Source: an uncultured Neomegalonema sp. (lineage in GTDB: Bacteria; Pseudomonadota; Alphaproteobacteria; Rhodobacterales; Rhodobacteraceae). Taken from it: 15,848 bases of DNA. A program made the position numbers and the translations under genes. The first letter of the stretch is position 1, and each line of letters starts with the position of its first letter. Below are positions 15,464 to 15,848 of this stretch, one piece after another. The stretch covers positions 1-15,848 of the forward strand of contig CALGNW010000015.1 in assembly GCA_937958345.1 (NCBI GenBank). Direction: 5' to 3'. The notes under the pieces are model-generated. The model was given only the letters and a program-made list of their open reading frames with translations, ran no database searches and had not been told where the DNA came from.

Positions 15464-15848
15464 ATCGCCTGAAGTTCGGCGCAGCTGTCGGACGGGACGT
15501 TCGGCACGGTCGGCGGCAGCGGATTGTCTCAATCGCCTGAAGTTCGGCGCAGCTGTCGGACGCTCATCGGCATGGTGATGGCTCAGCGTGAAGTCTCAAT
15601 CGCCTGAAGTTCGGCGCAGCTGTCGGACAGGGAGGGCAAAAGACAAAATCTTCCCACAAGTCTCAATCGCCTGAAGTTCGGCGCAGCTGTCGGACCTATC
15701 GCGAAATGGTCTCGCCCAGAAAGGGCGGTCTCAATCGCCTGAAGTTCGGCGCAGCTGTCGGACCGGGGGGATGACTGAGGAAGCAGAATAACTGTGTCTC
15801 AATCGCCTGAAGTTCGGCGCAGCTGTCGGACGTCGTAGGTATACAGAA
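15464..15848 (-). CRISPR. CRISPR array, type III-like repeat, transcribed leftward, continues past the window
   Basis: Five identical 36-nt repeats at 15526-15561, 15593-15628, 15660-15695, 15728-15763 and 15796-15831 (starting GTCTCAATC and ending CTGTCGGAC) follow a truncated first copy at 15464-15493. Spacers are 32, 31, 31, 32 and 32 nt, all different, and a sixth is cut by the edge. On the minus strand the repeat reads 12 nt, CGCC, loop GAACTTCA, GGCG, then ATTGAGAC; the hairpin ends exactly at the 8-nt tag typical of Cas6-processed type III crRNA. This sets transcription leftward, with the leader beyond the right edge. The first copy is the trailer end: before the IS inserted, its outer six bases were TTCTAG instead of GTCTCA. 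Confidence 0.97.

Overview
The window looks like chromosomal DNA of an alphaproteobacterium, most likely of the Rhodobacterales/Rhodobacteraceae type. This rests on high GC, a PmbA - CysQ-like gene pair, a compact DUF4170 - DUF374 acyltransferase - waaA - lpxK lipopolysaccharide operon, a CoA-acylating methylmalonate-semialdehyde dehydrogenase and a DUF2937 membrane protein. No rRNA or other direct taxonomic marker is present, so the placement is by family resemblance only.

Layout. Positions 1-1046 hold toxin-antitoxin genes: the tail of a HicB-type antitoxin and, facing it, a complete prlF-yhaV operon (minus strand) with a good promoter. Positions 1136-3889 are a tight plus-strand cluster with overlapping starts and stops: pmbA, a CysQ/inositol-monophosphatase family enzyme and a MarC family membrane protein. 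A VOC protein (minus) follows. Positions 4332-7602 are the LPS core/lipid A operon, with a promoter before the DUF4170 gene and start/stop overlaps at waaA and lpxK. Downstream lie a strong stem-loop and a small outer-membrane barrel protein. Positions 8340-11546 are minus-strand housekeeping or unknown genes (DUF2937, a six-helix membrane protein, mmsA). A tRNA-Ser(UGA) gene at 11673-11762 marks a clear change of character.

From the tRNA to the right edge the window is accessory: an isolated degenerate CRISPR repeat (11993-12028), a CARF-domain protein of the NE0113/Csm6-like ring-nuclease family, a RAMP-type Cas6, an intact IS5-type insertion sequence (14147-15459, CTAG target duplication), and a CRISPR array that runs off the right end (36-nt repeats, 31-32-nt spacers). 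Read on the minus strand, the repeat has a short hairpin that ends exactly 8 nt before the repeat end, leaving the tag AUUGAGAC. That is the classical Cas6 / type III arrangement. It means the array is transcribed leftward, its leader lies outside the window, and the IS sits in the trailer-end repeat, between the array and cas6-CARF.

No Cas10, Csm/Cmr effector, cas1 or cas2 gene is in the window. The visible part is therefore crRNA processing (Cas6), guides (the array) and a cyclic-oligoadenylate-sensing accessory protein (CARF), presumably serving an effector encoded beyond the right edge or elsewhere. The most unusual element is the lone repeat 45 bp after the CARF stop codon. It keeps the predicted Cas6 hairpin (through a G-U pair) and the full 8-nt tag, so it could be a Cas6 processing site in the 3' end of the cas mRNA or a solitary crRNA-like unit, rather than simple debris.
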